Assembly (NCBI GenBank): GCA_021812385.1
Contig: JAKANO010000014.1
Location: forward strand, 1 to 64,000
Length of the DNA stretch: 64,000 nt
Source of the DNA: Pseudomonadota bacterium
GTDB taxonomy: Bacteria; Pseudomonadota; Gammaproteobacteria; Burkholderiales; Thiobacteraceae
Direction: 5' to 3'
Shown: positions 38,844-47,162 of the stretch, one piece after another
How positions within the stretch are numbered: the stretch's first letter is position 1
Layout: every line of letters begins with the position of its first letter
The notes under the pieces: generated by a model
The model's database searches: none
The model's input: only the letters and a program-made list of their open reading frames with translations
What the model was told of the DNA's origin: nothing
Translations under genes and position numbers: made by a program

Positions 38844-39164
38844 CTAGGCGGCTAGGGCGGCCTGCAGCAACTTCTGCAATTCCCCGTTTTTGTACATCTC
38901 GGTCATGATGTCTGAACCGCCGACGAGTTCGCCTTTGACATAGAGCTGGGGAAAAGTGGGCCAATTGGCGTAGGCCGGCAGGTTTTGGTAGACATCCTGC
39001 TCAGCCAAAACATTCACCGCCAGAAAATCATTCAGGCCGCAGGCCTTGAGGATTTGTGCCGCATTGGATGAGAAGCCGCATTGCGGAAACTGCGGTGTGC
39101 CCTTCATGTACAACACCACGGTGTTGTTGGTGACTTGATCGCGAATCTTATCTAAACCGCTCAT
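38844..39164 (-). CDS. grxD: Monothiol glutaredoxin, Grx4 type
   Basis: The 106 residues have the CGFS active site (PQCGFSSNAAQIL) and WPTFPQLYVKGELVGGSDIMTEMY. CGFS glutaredoxins bind a [2Fe-2S] cluster as a glutathione-ligated dimer and pass clusters to other proteins. GGAG precedes the ATG. The gene has its own near-consensus promoter with an IscR-like site, consistent with control by iron-sulfur status. Confidence 0.95.
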   Translation of the reverse strand: MSGLDKIRDQVTNNTVVLYMKGTPQFPQCGFSSNAAQILKACGLNDFLAVNVLAEQDVYQNLPAYANWPTFPQLYVKGELVGGSDIMTEMYKNGELQKLLQAALAA

Positions 39165-39191
39165 ATCTGCTCCATAAACGTGTAAACGTAA

Positions 39192-39243
39192 ATACCTGAC
39201 AAAATAAGTCAGGAATTATAAGGGGGATGTTGGGGCGCGTCAA
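39192..39243 (-). promoter_or_regulatory. grxD promoter with IscR-like operator
   Basis: On the minus strand TTGACG (39243-39238), 17 bases, TATAAT (39220-39215) is a near-perfect sigma-70 promoter. Overlapping its -10 and start point, ATACCTGAC (39192-39200) and GTCAGGAAT (39208-39216) make an imperfect palindrome that agrees with the type 1 IscR motif at most positions. An Rrf2-family repressor bound there would block initiation. The NsrR motif is similar and cannot be excluded. Confidence 0.75.
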
Positions 39244-39261
39244 TAGTCGCTCCAGAATGTT

Positions 39262-40350
39262 TCAAATATTGGGGTCTTTGGGCGAAATAAAAGCCTTGTG
39301 AAACAAATGGCGGATCAATAGCCAAGGCGGCATCTTGAGCCAATGCGCGCGCACGAACAGCATCCAGAGCGCCGGTTTTGTCAGCCAGTCCTCGCAACTC
39401 GGGTGTGGCGGTTGGAAGGCGCGGCGGAACAGCGCATCCATCCACTGGCGCGTGATCCAGGAAGGCGCGCCTACTTGAGCGGCGCGCAGGGTAGTGGGCG
39501 GCACGGGCGTATCGAGAATCATCGTTGTATAGCGCAAGGCATAATACAGCGGGCGGGTGAGATCCAACTGCTTGGCGCGTTCAATCAGCTTTTCCCAGAA
39601 CGCCGCATCCTGCGCGGAAAAATGCCGCAGCAAACTATCGAGGTCGCTAAGATCGCGCAAGCCGTGATTCAGCTCGCCTTCGTGGAATAAATGGGTCGCG
39701 CTATGCAATAGCATGTCGGTCGGCGCCAACACTTTGACGCGATCGCCGTAGCCGGCAACCGGCATGGCCGCATTGAGCAGTTGCTGCGGGTCGGGATGGT
39801 AGCGCGCGGTTTCGGGCAAGATGGTGTGATGGACATCGAGTAGCGTTTCTCGCGTGAGATGTCGCATCGGAGGTAACTCGTGCATCCAGGTGCGATAGTA
39901 GCGTTGATCATATTCATCGTGGTGCGTGGTAATCCAGCCGTGGATTTTTAATGCAAGCTCAATCGCTTCCAGCTGTGGTTTGGGCACTAAAATATCCACG
40001 TCCGAGAACAAGCGCCCCTGCGCGGTCGGGAGTTGCTGGATGATATACGCCGCGCCTTTCAACAGGATAATCGGCGCCTGAAGTTGCTCCAGCGCCTGCA
40101 CGATACGATTCACTTCCCACTGCACAGCCTGCGTTTGGCGCTGCGCGACTCCCAGCGCGGATTCCAGGTGCGCTCTAGCTTGTTCGGGAACCTGGCTGAG
40201 TAAATGGCACTCTGTGAGGCGGTAAGCAAGCCGCCCCAACAGGTTTGCATGCCGCGCCTGCCGGATCAGCAAGTCCCAGTCTTTTAGGCTCAGACCCGAA
40301 AGCGTTTCGGGCTGAATCAATGCTTGGGTCAGCAACGGTCTAGGCTTCAT
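39262..40350 (-). CDS. Nucleotidyltransferase family protein of an HprK-related cassette
   Basis: The 362 residues match the uncharacterised nucleotidyltransferase family PF14907 (NTP_transf_5): LLKGAAYIIQQ followed by GRLFSDVDILVPKPQLE, where the DxD would bind metal and nucleotide, and a later LDVHHTILPE and DMLLHSATHLFHEGEL with conserved histidines. The start overlaps the kinase stop by four bases (ATGA), so the two are translationally coupled. Family members occur beside HPr-kinase-like and PqqD-like genes, including in some lasso peptide clusters. Substrate is unknown. Confidence 0.82.
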   Translation of the reverse strand: MKPRPLLTQALIQPETLSGLSLKDWDLLIRQARHANLLGRLAYRLTECHLLSQVPEQARAHLESALGVAQRQTQAVQWEVNRIVQALEQLQAPIILLKGAAYIIQQLPTAQGRLFSDVDILVPKPQLEAIELALKIHGWITTHHDEYDQRYYRTWMHELPPMRHLTRETLLDVHHTILPETARYHPDPQQLLNAAMPVAGYGDRVKVLAPTDMLLHSATHLFHEGELNHGLRDLSDLDSLLRHFSAQDAAFWEKLIERAKQLDLTRPLYYALRYTTMILDTPVPPTTLRAAQVGAPSWITRQWMDALFRRAFQPPHPSCEDWLTKPALWMLFVRAHWLKMPPWLLIRHLFHKAFISPKDPNI

Positions 40351-41255
40351 GCTTCAGACAAGCAGTTGAAGATGTCGATAGCCTCATTCAAATTGCTGTA
40401 TTTGAATGCATAGCAGTCGCATCGATCGACCAACTGAGTCACCGTTTCAAATCCATGTAAGCCGAGCATGCTGTAGTTGAAGGTGTTTTCGGCGATCTGC
40501 ATAAACGCGCCGGCTTTGGGATGCGGGTTTAATTGCGTGACTGCACCGGCTTCGTACTTGGGAAATACGATCCAGGCTGGCAGGCCATGCTCTTGGCTGC
40601 GGAGCACGCTATCGGTTGGCGCGCGCATATGCCCAACCGTGCCTTTGCTCGTGTCAAACGCAAGCGGACCCATGGTGACGCTGGATTCAAATTCTTGAAT
40701 GATTTGCAGCGATTCATTTTTAAGGCTCACCGGACGACACATCGGGACGACGGCTATTTCATCCGGCGTAACCAGGGTCAGCTCATCCGACAGCAAGCGC
40801 CAGCCGCGTGCCACCAGGGCTGCGCACAGCGTGCTTTTTCCGGAACCGGGCGGGGCCGGCAAAATCAGCGCACGGCCATTTCGTTCGACCACCGCGCCGT
40901 GTATCACGAGGTGCCGATGATATTGGGTCGAGAAGCACCAGTTCAGCCCCCACTCCAGCAATGGATAGGCTTGGTCGGCGGGCAGCGGCTTGAACGGCAC
41001 GTAATGATCGAAGCGGAAAATGACTTGCGGCGCAATCCAGCGTCTTAGATTATTCGGTTGCACCACGCTGACGTGAAAATCGGCGAAAGCGTCATCGTCC
41101 GCCAGCGGGTAATCGGCGTACAGTAAATGGATGCCTTGGGACACGCTGGGGAGCGCCGAGCGTATATGGACGGTGTATGAACCGATGCGGATATGCACCC
41201 CAGCGCGGCGTAGTTTGCGCGCTAATTCACGAGCGGTAAGATCAGAGACGTTCAA
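40347..41255 (-). CDS. HprK-related kinase A
   Basis: The 302-residue protein resembles the C-terminal half of HPr kinase. A Walker A loop PPGSGKST is at 135-142 and SDE at 156-158 sits where HprK has its second metal-binding acidic pair. Residues 1-110 (YTVHIRSALPSV, FHVSVV) are a family-specific domain. True hprK is separately present at 56690, so this is not the PTS kinase. It overlaps the PqqD-like gene and the nucleotidyltransferase gene by four bases each. Homologous kinases in some lasso peptide clusters phosphorylate the peptide; a similar serine/threonine kinase role here is inference. Confidence 0.85.
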   Translation of the reverse strand: MNVSDLTARELARKLRRAGVHIRIGSYTVHIRSALPSVSQGIHLLYADYPLADDDAFADFHVSVVQPNNLRRWIAPQVIFRFDHYVPFKPLPADQAYPLLEWGLNWCFSTQYHRHLVIHGAVVERNGRALILPAPPGSGKSTLCAALVARGWRLLSDELTLVTPDEIAVVPMCRPVSLKNESLQIIQEFESSVTMGPLAFDTSKGTVGHMRAPTDSVLRSQEHGLPAWIVFPKYEAGAVTQLNPHPKAGAFMQIAENTFNYSMLGLHGFETVTQLVDRCDCYAFKYSNLNEAIDIFNCLSEA

Positions 41256-41563
41256 TGGTTTATGGATTCGATGAGTCCGAGTTGCTCCAGGTGGCCAAGA
41301 GTTGCATCGATCATTGCGAGGCTTTCGTCGTCCACCGTCGTCACGTCGGATGATAGCACGCAGCGCGCGAGCTCTTCCTGTGTGCGGGGGGCGGTATGCA
41401 GCAGGCTAAGAATTTGAAAAGCGGCTGGGGTTAGGTGATGGGTGTCACCCGAGGCGGTGTCGTAGAGCACTACGCCATCCGGCCACTCCTTGCTGCGAAA
41501 TTCGCGGCAGGTGCGCCAGCGCGTGGTGGCGCTGGGTTGTTCGCCGGCAGGATGGGTGATCAA
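41252..41563 (-). CDS. PqqD-like protein (HPr-rel-A system)
   Basis: The 103 residues carry the PqqD-like winged-helix pattern: VVLYDTASGDTHHLTPAAFQILSLL and later LGHLEQLGLIES. PqqD-like domains bind leader parts of peptides or proteins and present them to modifying enzymes. It lies between the cysteine-rich protein gene (15-base gap) and the kinase gene (four-base overlap). What it binds is unknown; the adjacent protein is the obvious candidate. Confidence 0.8.
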   Translation of the reverse strand: MITHPAGEQPSATTRWRTCREFRSKEWPDGVVLYDTASGDTHHLTPAAFQILSLLHTAPRTQEELARCVLSSDVTTVDDESLAMIDATLGHLEQLGLIESINH

Positions 41564-41578
41564 ATCTGATTGTTCAGT

Positions 41579-42268
41579 TTAATGTCCGCAAGCCGGATTG
41601 GCTGTGTTGGTTTCTTGTCCGTTGGAATCAATCAACTTGCAGAACGGCATGTTCTCCGCCAGATAGACGCTGTTGTTGGTGTTAGGCATATTATTGCAGT
41701 TATGCATAGAGCCTTCATAGGTGCTGGAGAAGGTCTTCGTGGGTGCGCCATTTTGGTACATATGGATGATTTCTTGCGGCGTATAGGCGCTCGCCAAGCC
41801 TAGTTGTGAAGCTTTTAGCGCGTTAAGATAGGCAGCGCATACATGCCAATCACGATAGCCCCCATTCAGGTTTTGCATCACCCACATCATGGTTTTGTCG
41901 TTGCCTGAGGAGCAAGAGCCGAATACGTAAGAAAATTTAGTGGGGTCATGCAAGGGATGGCCACGGCTGTCGCAGACTTTGTAGGGGTAACAACCCGAAG
42001 GCCAGTTCTCGGGACAAGCTTTCCAATAGCCCGGACTGCAGGCAAGGCAGGAAACTTTGGGTCCATGGCTGGAGGTGTTGCCCGACATGCCGCCCGAACC
42101 GGTGCACCAGTAATTGGCGCCCATCACCGGCTTGCTGGCCAAGCTCAGAACCACACCGGAGCCGGCGATAGATTTAGCAAAATGGCGCCGCGACTGGTTG
42201 GGTTCACTCGTCTCGGTCTGCTGATCAGCGATTTCCAAATTGGGTTTATGACCCTTATCCATTTCCAT
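41579..42268 (-). CDS. Cysteine-rich protein with twin-arginine signal
   Basis: The 229 residues start with a polar, acidic stretch (1-26), followed by a twin-arginine export signal SRRHFAKSIAGSGVVLSLAS (Arg27-Arg28) ending near MGA. The mature part has 11 cysteines (55, 74, 77, 85, 93, 99, 119, 144, 191, 210, 227), six of them clustered around CSPGYWKACP. An SPGYWK-type motif occurs in several families of secreted proteins. It is the first gene of the kinase/PqqD/nucleotidyltransferase cassette and may be the modified substrate. No enzymatic motif is recognised. The Tat signal implies folding or cofactor loading before export. Confidence 0.72.
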   Translation of the reverse strand: MEMDKGHKPNLEIADQQTETSEPNQSRRHFAKSIAGSGVVLSLASKPVMGANYWCTGSGGMSGNTSSHGPKVSCLACSPGYWKACPENWPSGCYPYKVCDSRGHPLHDPTKFSYVFGSCSSGNDKTMMWVMQNLNGGYRDWHVCAAYLNALKASQLGLASAYTPQEIIHMYQNGAPTKTFSSTYEGSMHNCNNMPNTNNSVYLAENMPFCKLIDSNGQETNTANPACGH

Positions 42269-42608
42269 ATCCTTTGCTTGGCAAACCTTGCTGGGTTTTC
42301 ATTAAAACTGTGTGCTGAAGTACGGTAATTGCTTGTTTGCAAACAAATGTCCGCATATTTTACTTAATTTATAAGCAATAACTGCGCCATTTATTTTTAA
42401 AACCTGCTTTTTACTAATATATCAACAGGATAATGCAAGGTATTGAGGCTTGTGAAAAAACATCATTCAGCCCATGTGTAAAGTTTACTGACACCGATGG
42501 CTGATGAGTTCTCAGAAGCCACAGCCTCATTCTAGTTAAAAGAATGACTTAGCATTAGCTTGCGAGCTATTCGAGCGCGCCGGTGAGTTGAAAATATTCC
42601 AACACTTT
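42269..42608. other. AT-rich intergenic region with a 14-base palindrome
   Basis: These 340 bases lie between prmC and the cysteine-rich protein gene, both on the minus strand. The upstream half is clearly richer in A/T than the surrounding genes. TTGTTTGCAAACAA at 42333-42346 is a perfect palindrome 65 bases ahead of the cysteine-rich gene start and could be an operator. No tRNA, small gene or convincing terminator is seen. Confidence 0.5.
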
Positions 42609-43463
42609 TCATGATTTTTTGCCACTCGTAACCCGGTCTTGCCCCCCCAGGTCGCGCTGGCATTTTATATCGCTATAAGCTAATGCGTGCAGCAAGGCGG
42701 CACATGCGTCCTTTTGATTATAACCGTGCTCAAACAGCAGATGGCCATTGACGGCTAAAAAGCGCAGGGATTCTTGGGCGATGTGGCGGATGTCCTGCAA
42801 GCCATCCGTGCCGGATTGCAGGGCCTGAAGGGGTTCGAATCGGACGTCACCCTGCTGTAGATGGGGGTCGTTTTCGGCGACATAAGGCGGGTTGGAGACG
42901 ATCAAATCAAAATGGCTGGATGGATCGAGAGCCTCAAGCCAATCGCTTTCGATAAAGCGGACATTGTGCACATTTAGCTGGGCAGCATTTTGCCGTGCGA
43001 TAGCCAGTGCTTGCGGCGATGCATCGACTGCTGTGATAAGCGCTTGCGGTCTTAATTTAGCCAGGGTTAGCGCAATTGCGCCGCTCCCTGTTCCTAAATC
43101 CAAAACCCGCGTGGATTGATTGCTTGGGATAAGTGCGAGTGCTAACTCCACCAACAATTCCGTTTCCGGTCTCGGGATCAGGACATCCGGACTCACCTTG
43201 AAATCCAAACCATAAAATTCGCGCTGACCCAGAACATAGGCGATGGGCTCGCCAGTTAAGCGGCGATTCAGCAAGGCGGTGAAGTTCGCTAAGCTTGCGT
43301 CGTCAATTTTCAATTCTGGGTGCGCGAGCAGATAAGCGCGCGATTTTTGCAGCACATGGACGAGCAAGACATGGGCTTCAAGCCCAGCGATATTCGGTTC
43401 TAGGGAAAGGGCGTTGACGAGCTGGCTGCGCGCATCGCGCAGCAGCCCTTCAAGCGAAATCAC
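42609..43463 (-). CDS. prmC: Release factor glutamine methyltransferase
   Basis: PrmC methylates the glutamine of the GGQ motif in RF1 and RF2. The 284 residues include [30 protein letters not shown], the SAM site [16 protein letters not shown] and the catalytic SNPPYV. It follows prfA with a four-base ATGA overlap, the usual pairing of enzyme and substrate. Confidence 0.95.
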   Translation of the reverse strand: MISLEGLLRDARSQLVNALSLEPNIAGLEAHVLLVHVLQKSRAYLLAHPELKIDDASLANFTALLNRRLTGEPIAYVLGQREFYGLDFKVSPDVLIPRPETELLVELALALIPSNQSTRVLDLGTGSGAIALTLAKLRPQALITAVDASPQALAIARQNAAQLNVHNVRFIESDWLEALDPSSHFDLIVSNPPYVAENDPHLQQGDVRFEPLQALQSGTDGLQDIRHIAQESLRFLAVNGHLLFEHGYNQKDACAALLHALAYSDIKCQRDLGGQDRVTSGKKS

Positions 43464-44545
43464 GCAGCTTGCTCACCGAGTGCGGCGAGTTGGTCGGCTT
43501 GATATTGGCTGGATAGGGCTTGCGTCAACTCATCCAAATCGCCATCCATGATCGCGTCGATCTTGTATAGCGTGAGATTGATGCGGTGGTCGGTGATGCG
43601 CCCTTGCGGAAAATTATAGGTGCGGATGCGCTCGGAACGATCGCCGCTGCCGATCAAGGATTTGCGCGTTGCCGCTTCTTTGTCGTGCTGTGCGCGCAAT
43701 TGCTGGTCCTTGATGCGTGCGGCCAGCACCGACATGGCTTGCGCTTTGTTGCGGTGCTGCGAGCGGTCGTCTTGGCATTCGACGACGATGCCGGTGGGCA
43801 GGTGGGTGATGCGCACCGCGGAATTGGTCTTGTTGATGTGCTGACCGCCAGCGCCGGAAGCGCGATAGGTGTCGATGCGCAGTTCGGCGGGATTGAGCAC
43901 CACGTCGCTGACTTCATCCGCTTCCGGCAATACCGCCACGGTGCAGGCCGAAGTGTGGATGCGGCCCTGGGTTTCGGTGTCCGGCACGCGCTGCACGCGG
44001 TGCCCGCCGGACTCGAATTTAAGCTTGGAATATGCGCCTGATCCGATCACTTGGGCGATGATCTCCTTGAAGCCGCCGACCTCGCCCTCGCTATGCGACA
44101 CCACTTCGACTTTCCAGCCTTGGCGCTCGGCGTAGCGCGAATACATGCGGAATAAATCGCCGGCGAATAGCGCGGATTCATCGCCGCCGGTGCCGGCGCG
44201 GATTTCCAGGTAGATGTTGCGCTCGTCGTTGGCGTCTTTCGGCAGCAGCAATTTTTGCAAATCGAGTTCAAGCGTTTCGAGCTTGGCTTGATTTTCTTCC
44301 AGTTCGGCTTCGGCAAACACTTTCATTTCCGGGTCGCCCAGCATTTCCTTGGCGGTGGCGATATCGCGCTCGACTTGCTGGTAGCGCTGGAACAGCGCGA
44401 CGACGGCATCGATCTCGGCATGCTCGCGCGTGAGCTTGCGATAGTTGTCCATGTCGCGCGTGCTGTCTTCCGCGCTTAAAAGTTGGTTTAGCTCTTCCAG
44501 CCGGTCGCTTAACTGGATGAGTTTATCGTGGAGAGAGGGTTTCAT
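43460..44545 (-). CDS. prfA: Peptide chain release factor 1
   Basis: RF1 ends translation at UAA and UAG. The 361 residues have the GGQ motif at 233-235 ([14 protein letters not shown]) and the codon-recognition tripeptide at 188-190 reading PDT (family PxT). Normal length. It lies between hemA and prmC with four-base overlaps on both sides, so the three are one transcription unit. Confidence 0.97.
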   Translation of the reverse strand: MKPSLHDKLIQLSDRLEELNQLLSAEDSTRDMDNYRKLTREHAEIDAVVALFQRYQQVERDIATAKEMLGDPEMKVFAEAELEENQAKLETLELDLQKLLLPKDANDERNIYLEIRAGTGGDESALFAGDLFRMYSRYAERQGWKVEVVSHSEGEVGGFKEIIAQVIGSGAYSKLKFESGGHRVQRVPDTETQGRIHTSACTVAVLPEADEVSDVVLNPAELRIDTYRASGAGGQHINKTNSAVRITHLPTGIVVECQDDRSQHRNKAQAMSVLAARIKDQQLRAQHDKEAATRKSLIGSGDRSERIRTYNFPQGRITDHRINLTLYKIDAIMDGDLDELTQALSSQYQADQLAALGEQAA

Positions 44546-45792
44546 TCTTGGTGTAAGTGGTAGAGGCGGCGCAGCCAGAGCTCGAGCGACTCACGCTCAT
44601 CTTGTTCGGCGCTGCTCAGGGCGTGCGTCGGGCCGTGCATGAGTTTATTGGTGAGGGCGTGGGATAAATAATCCAAGACCTTCTCCGGATCGTCGCCGCG
44701 CGCCAACTGCTTTAGGGCGCGCTCCAGTTCCTGGCGGCGTTGGCGTTCTGCATGGTCGCGCAGGGCGCGGATGGTCGGCACGGTTTCGCGCGAGTGCAGC
44801 CATTCCATGAAGTTCTGCACGCGTGTCTCGATGATGTTTTCAGCTTGATTGGCGGCCGCTTGGCGGCTATCCATGCCTTGCTTGACGATCTCGGCCAGAT
44901 CGTCGACCGCGTAGAGGAATACGTCGTTCAACTCGCCCACTTCAGGTTCGATGTCGCGCGGTACGGCCAAATCCACCATGAATATCGGGCGGTGCTTGCG
45001 CGATTTGATCGCGCGCTCGACCATTCCCTTGCCCAGGATCGGCAGCGGTGAGGCGGTGCAACTGATGACGATATCGTGGCGCGCCAGCACTTCGGGTAAC
45101 TCGTTCAAGGTAACCGCGTTTGCATTGACCCGGCGCGCCAGCGTATGCGCGCGGTCCAAGGTGCGGTTGGCGATGGTGATGGCCTGAGGATGCTGCGCGC
45201 TAAAGTGATCTAGGCACAGCTCGATCATTTCGCCGGCGCCGATAAATAACACGCTCTGCTCGCTGATACTGGGGAAAATGCGTTGCGCCAGACGCACCGC
45301 TGCTGCGGCCATGGAGACCGAGTTGGCGCCGATGTCGGTGGTGGTGCGGACTTCTTTTGCCACCGAAAACGTGCGCTGAAACAGCTTATGCAGCAGCGTG
45401 CCCAGGGTCCCGGCGGTTTCCGCGGTGCGCACCGCTTGCTTCATTTGGCCGAGGATTTGCGGCTCGCCCAGCACCATCGAATCTAGGCCACTGGCGACGC
45501 GAAAAGCGTGTTTTACCGCTTGTTCTTGCGGCAGCGTGTAGAGATAGGGGGTAATTACTTCGCGCGGCAAGTGGTGAAATTCGGCCATCCATTCGATGGC
45601 CTGCTCGGGTTGATCGGTATTGCAGTAAATTTCGGTGCGGTTGCAGGTGGATAAAATCGCCGCTTCCTTCACCGTGTGTTGCGCCGCTAAATCATGCAGC
45701 GCAGGCTCCAGGCGCTCAGCCGGAAAAGCCACCTGTTCGCGAATGGCGAGCGGTGCCGTTTGGTGATTGATGCCGAAAGTGAAAAGCTGCAT
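44542..45792 (-). CDS. hemA: Glutamyl-tRNA reductase
   Basis: HemA makes glutamate-1-semialdehyde from glutamyl-tRNA with NADPH, the first step of C5-pathway haem synthesis. The 416 residues contain the catalytic Cys in [22 protein letters not shown], the Rossmann motif FIGAGEMIE and [11 protein letters not shown]. First gene of hemA-prfA-prmC, a common proteobacterial order. Confidence 0.96.
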   Translation of the reverse strand: MQLFTFGINHQTAPLAIREQVAFPAERLEPALHDLAAQHTVKEAAILSTCNRTEIYCNTDQPEQAIEWMAEFHHLPREVITPYLYTLPQEQAVKHAFRVASGLDSMVLGEPQILGQMKQAVRTAETAGTLGTLLHKLFQRTFSVAKEVRTTTDIGANSVSMAAAAVRLAQRIFPSISEQSVLFIGAGEMIELCLDHFSAQHPQAITIANRTLDRAHTLARRVNANAVTLNELPEVLARHDIVISCTASPLPILGKGMVERAIKSRKHRPIFMVDLAVPRDIEPEVGELNDVFLYAVDDLAEIVKQGMDSRQAAANQAENIIETRVQNFMEWLHSRETVPTIRALRDHAERQRRQELERALKQLARGDDPEKVLDYLSHALTNKLMHGPTHALSSAEQDERESLELWLRRLYHLHQE

Positions 45793-45930
45793 GTCTAAAA
45801 GATAAAATTTATCGCGAAATATTGTGATTTTACAGGGTTTTTCCTAAGGGGGATAAACTTAGATGGTGCGCCATCACTTGCGCCAGGCGATGGTGCAACT
45901 TGTTGATTTAACTGGGTCAGTAATAGAAAT

Positions 45931-45959
45931 AAAAAATCCCCGAATAAACCGGGGATTTT
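45931..45959 (-). terminator. Terminator downstream of tRNA-Phe
   Basis: AAAATCCCCG (45933-45942) pairs with CGGGGATTTT (45950-45959) around a seven-base loop; read on the minus strand it is followed by a run of six T. It lies about 90 bases after the tRNA 3' end. Confidence 0.85.
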
Positions 45960-45975
45960 GACGTTTTACGCGCGC

Positions 45976-46050
45976 TTCGCTCGCTGTGCTCGCGGAAATC
46001 TAAGGGATGAACCCCTTTGGCGATTTTCGCTCGCTGCACTCGCGGAAATC

Positions 46051-46051
<1 letters not shown>
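45976..46051. repeat. Direct repeat pair abutting the tRNA 3' end
   Basis: Two 26-base copies, 45976-46001 and 46026-46051, differ at only two positions; each is a TCGCTCGCTG-type sequence with self-complementary CGCTCG/CGCGG parts. The second copy ends on the first base of the encoded CCA of tRNA-Phe (read on the plus strand). They may be processing hairpins or small repeats that spread by duplication. Confidence 0.7.
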
Positions 46052-46126
<75 letters not shown>

Positions 46127-46244
46127 AGAAACTGGTACGTCTACTACTTAGGCCAAGGATTTTGACTTCGGCCGCTTGGCTAACACCAAGCTTAACTTGC
46201 TGCGCAAGTTAGCCTACGCCGTAACAAGCTGTTGCAGCGAGTTA

Positions 46245-46279
46245 TCAGTCCTCTGCTCTACCAACTGAGCTATTTGGCC
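46245..46279 (-). pseudogene. 5'-half relic of a second tRNA-Phe
   Basis: Thirty-five bases match the first 35 bases of the intact tRNA-Phe with one difference (AAA for AAG at the end of the acceptor strand). Identity stops inside the anticodon loop, after ACTGA; the 3' half is absent from the next 120 bases. The fragment is thus a broken duplicate, not a functional tRNA. Confidence 0.85.
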
Positions 46280-46374
46280 AGGCCTGTTTGCGGTTTCAAC
46301 AAGCTTGAAACGCGTTCAGGAAAGCCCGGCATTACACCCGAAAAGCGCTGTATCGTCAAGGTTGATGCGCTGCG

Positions 46375-47061
46375 CTAGCGCTTTCGGAACACGATATCCC
46401 ATACCCCGTGTCCGAGTTTTAAGCCGCGTTGTTCAAATTTGGTGAGCGGCCGATAGGCTGGGCGCGGTGCGTAATCCTGTGCTGTATTTTGCAGTAAGGG
46501 CTCTTGCGCAAGCGTTTCCAGGATGTGTTCGGCGTAGGCTTGCCAGTCGGTGGCGGCATGGATATAGGCGCCGGGCTTGAGACGGCTGGCAATCAGGCGC
46601 ACAAATTCGGCCTGAATCAAGCGCCGCTTGTGGTGCCGGGTTTTGGGCCAGGGGTCAGGGAAGAAAATATGGACGCCATCCAGGGTGTTTTCCTGGATCA
46701 TGTGTTGCAGCACTTCGACGGCATCATGCTGAATGATGCGCAAGTTTGTTAAACCTCTTTCGCCGATTTGTTTCAGCAAGCTGCCCACACCAGGCGTGTG
46801 GACTTCTACGCCGATGAAATCGATCTCTGGTTGTTGCGCCGCGATTTCCGCGGTGCTTTCGCCCATGCCGAAACCGATTTCCAATATTTTTGGCCCAGAG
46901 CGTCCGAACACCGCATCCAGATCGATGACGCTTATTTGATAGGGTAGGGAAAATACTGGCAGCAGCGTTTCGTAGGCGCGTTGCTGCGCGTGCGAGATGC
47001 GGCCTTGACGCAGTACGTAACTGCGCAACGGTCGGCGGATAGGGTTGGGCGTGTCGGTCAT
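46375..47061 (-). CDS. trmB: tRNA (guanine-N7)-methyltransferase
   Basis: TrmB forms 7-methylguanosine at position 46 of tRNA. The 228 residues have the SAM motif [26 protein letters not shown], the [18 protein letters not shown] catalytic loop and the C-terminal [18 protein letters not shown]. It lies upstream of the tRNA-Phe gene on the same strand. Confidence 0.96.
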   Translation of the reverse strand: MTDTPNPIRRPLRSYVLRQGRISHAQQRAYETLLPVFSLPYQISVIDLDAVFGRSGPKILEIGFGMGESTAEIAAQQPEIDFIGVEVHTPGVGSLLKQIGERGLTNLRIIQHDAVEVLQHMIQENTLDGVHIFFPDPWPKTRHHKRRLIQAEFVRLIASRLKPGAYIHAATDWQAYAEHILETLAQEPLLQNTAQDYAPRPAYRPLTKFEQRGLKLGHGVWDIVFRKR

Positions 47062-47162
47062 TTATAAAAAAGGTGGAATTTTAGCAAGAAATTCAAGGAT
47101 TAGTGATCTAAAGATCAGGCGCGACTAGCCGATACTTATGTGAATAATATTGGATAGCCTGC

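Noticed and set aside
40347..41255. Reading the HprK-related gene as a second PTS HPr kinase
   Set aside because: It lacks the HprK signature region and N-terminal domain, and true hprK is present at 56690-57643.
39262..42268. A complete lasso peptide cluster
   Set aside because: No asparagine-synthetase-like cyclase, transglutaminase-like protease or short precursor is present; only the kinase, PqqD-like and nucleotidyltransferase parts are shared.
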